Shown: positions 63,054-64,000 of the stretch, piece after piece
How the letters are laid out: each line of letters begins with the position of its first letter
Position numbering within the stretch: the first letter of the stretch is position 1
Assembly: GCF_000183725.1 (NCBI RefSeq)
Contig: NC_014762.1
Span: forward strand, 930,001-994,000
Reading direction: 5' to 3'
Source of the DNA: Sulfuricurvum kujiense DSM 16994
GTDB taxonomy: Bacteria > Campylobacterota > Campylobacteria > Campylobacterales > Sulfurimonadaceae
Length of the DNA: 64,000 bases
The notes under the pieces: generated by a model
Database searches by the model: none
Told to the model about the DNA's origin: nothing
What the model saw: only the letters and a program-made list of their open reading frames with translations
Position numbers and translations under genes: made by a program

Positions 63054-64000
63054 ATGAGTTTTGGAACTATCAAGAGTAAATTAACGCTTTTTTTTACGCT
63101 ATTAATTTTAGGATTTTCAATCATTGCGTATCTGACTTTCAAAGGGAATGCCGATGCCGATAGAGCTATAAAAAGAGTTGGCGACATAGGAAGTTTGGAA
63201 ACCTCAGAAGCAAAACTTATGATGAATTTAAGAGGATATCAGCTCTTATTTGATGAGACATATGCACAAAACTATGAAGATGAGTATGTATCAATTGTCA
63301 AAAATTTAAATTCCCTTCTTAAACAATCCCGTGCAGAAATGGCAAAAACTCAAATTAAAGAGATATTAGTATTAATAAAAGAGTGGAAGGAGAGTAATGA
63401 TGAGAGGGTTAAGCTAATTAAACAGTACAAAAAAGAGATCAATAGTGACGCTTTTTCTGTTTCTGAAAATGGAAAAAGACTAGCTGCCCTCACACTCTTG
63501 TCTGCTGATAGATACAAAATCATAGAAGAAAAAATTTCTATTTTTAAAGAAGGTGTAGAGAAAAGAAATCTTAAATATATAAGAGATAGCTCTGTATTCT
63601 CAGAACTAATGATAGCTCTTATTGTACTACTCTCTATCGGAACTTTTTTACTACTTTTGAAGTCTATAAACTTTTCCATTTCAGCAGCAAAAAAAGGGTG
63701 TGAGGAGATTAAGAACAGTAAGGATTTAACAAAAAAAATTGTGACCGGGACTAAAGATGAAATTGCTGAAACAATGGACTATGTTAATGAACTTTTAGGC
63801 GATCTTGCCAAAGCAATAGACGATGCAAAAAAATCGGCAACAGAAAATGCTTCAGTAGCGGAAGAATTATCTGCGACAAGTCTACAGATAGGAAAACGCA
63901 CTGAAGATACTTCAATTGTTGTAGATGAGACAAAACAAAGTTCAAATGATGTTTCTGAATTGCTAAGCAATAGTGAAGATGAGTCCAAAAAAGCTGAAGA
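63054..64000 (+). CDS. Transmembrane methyl-accepting chemotaxis protein (3' end outside the window)
   Basis: The frame is open from the ATG to the window edge (315 codons). An N-terminal membrane helix (about 8-28) is followed by a helical, probably four-helix-bundle sensor domain (29-185), a second membrane helix (about 187-207), a HAMP-like region and the start of the signalling domain (NASVAEELSATSLQIGKRTE). It would sense a periplasmic ligand. Base use is clearly AT-richer than in the neighbours, with many AGA and ATA codons that are rare elsewhere in the window, which hints at acquisition from another Campylobacterota strain. It has its own promoter after the flgG terminator. Confidence 0.9.
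   Translation, partial: MSFGTIKSKLTLFFTLLILGFSIIAYLTFKGNADADRAIKRVGDIGSLETSEAKLMMNLRGYQLLFDETYAQNYEDEYVSIVKNLNSLLKQSRAEMAKTQIKEILVLIKEWKESNDERVKLIKQYKKEINSDAFSVSENGKRLAALTLLSADRYKIIEEKISIFKEGVEKRNLKYIRDSSVFSELMIALIVLLSIGTFLLLLKSINFSISAAKKGCEEIKNSKDLTKKIVTGTKDEIAETMDYVNELLGDLAKAIDDAKKSATENASVAEELSATSLQIGKRTEDTSIVVDETKQSSNDVSELLSNSEDESKKAE

Overview
The window looks like a chromosome segment of a free-living, motile member of the Campylobacterota (Epsilonproteobacteria), most likely Sulfurimonas/Sulfuricurvum-like. This is inferred from three things. Several gene orders match what I know of Campylobacter and Helicobacter: pyrD / M16 protease / dapA / SDR / pgsA, and ddl / alpha-beta hydrolase / murF / HIT. 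The flagellar control genes are of the epsilonproteobacterial type (FlgS-like kinase, sigma-54, FapA). The DNA is very compact, with many ATGA or TGATG stop/start overlaps and almost no free intergenic space. No rRNA, tRNA, CRISPR array, insertion sequence or prophage was recognised, and no gene-free stretch exceeds 300 bases.

Layout. 1-2014 (+): end of an M18 aminopeptidase gene and an FlgS-like histidine kinase. 2011-16423 (-): a sensory GGDEF-EAL protein, then runs of housekeeping genes: yggS, rseP, pgsA; an enoyl-reductase-like SDR, dapA, an M16 protease, pyrD; and a GT9 glycosyltransferase, an MsbA-like exporter, cysS, murJ. 16510-22994 (+): fapA, ruvA, ddl, a hydrolase, murF, a HIT protein and a small conserved-looking protein, preceded by a sequence very close to a sigma-28 promoter. 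23004-24344 (-): an unusual iron-related-looking set (a NifU-like protein, a ferritin-like protein and an overlapping 28-residue membrane microprotein), divergent from a YgiQ-type radical SAM gene. 26145-27938 (-): GAF-GGDEF-EAL. 28221-32616 (+): S4 protein, trpD, tsaE, lptB, rpoN and a TIGR02757 protein. 32613-36177 (-): a diguanylate cyclase, an EAL-HDOD protein and a secreted glycoside-hydrolase-like protein. 36294-39377 (+): DEAD-box helicase, arfB and nspC.

39395-51112 (-) is the most distinctive part. It is an 11-gene chemosensory operon running cheY, STAS protein, cheA, a soluble poly-HAMP chemoreceptor, cheW, cheV, cheR, a ParA-like ATPase, an unrecognised 304-residue protein, cheB and an unrecognised 575-residue protein. 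It encodes its own receptor, core complex and adaptation enzymes, and may encode its own positioning ATPase. Its cheY promoter carries a 19-bp perfect palindrome. The two unrecognised proteins share an acidic, double-phenylalanine C-terminal tail.

51250-56442 (-): tgt, pdxJ and pdxA, followed by an unknown coiled-coil protein and an unusual DnaJ-like protein. 56547-58572 (+): hemL, an AtpZ-like protein and a small membrane protein. 58547-61095 (-): a PAS-like protein and rpoD. 61240-62858 (+): flgF and flgG behind a good sigma-54 promoter. 63054 to the end (+): the start of an AT-rich transmembrane chemoreceptor gene.

Taken together the window is rich in motility and c-di-GMP control. It holds two sigma factor genes (rpoN, rpoD), a flagellar kinase, promoter-like sites for sigma-54 and sigma-28, four GGDEF/EAL proteins and a complete cytoplasmic chemosensory system.
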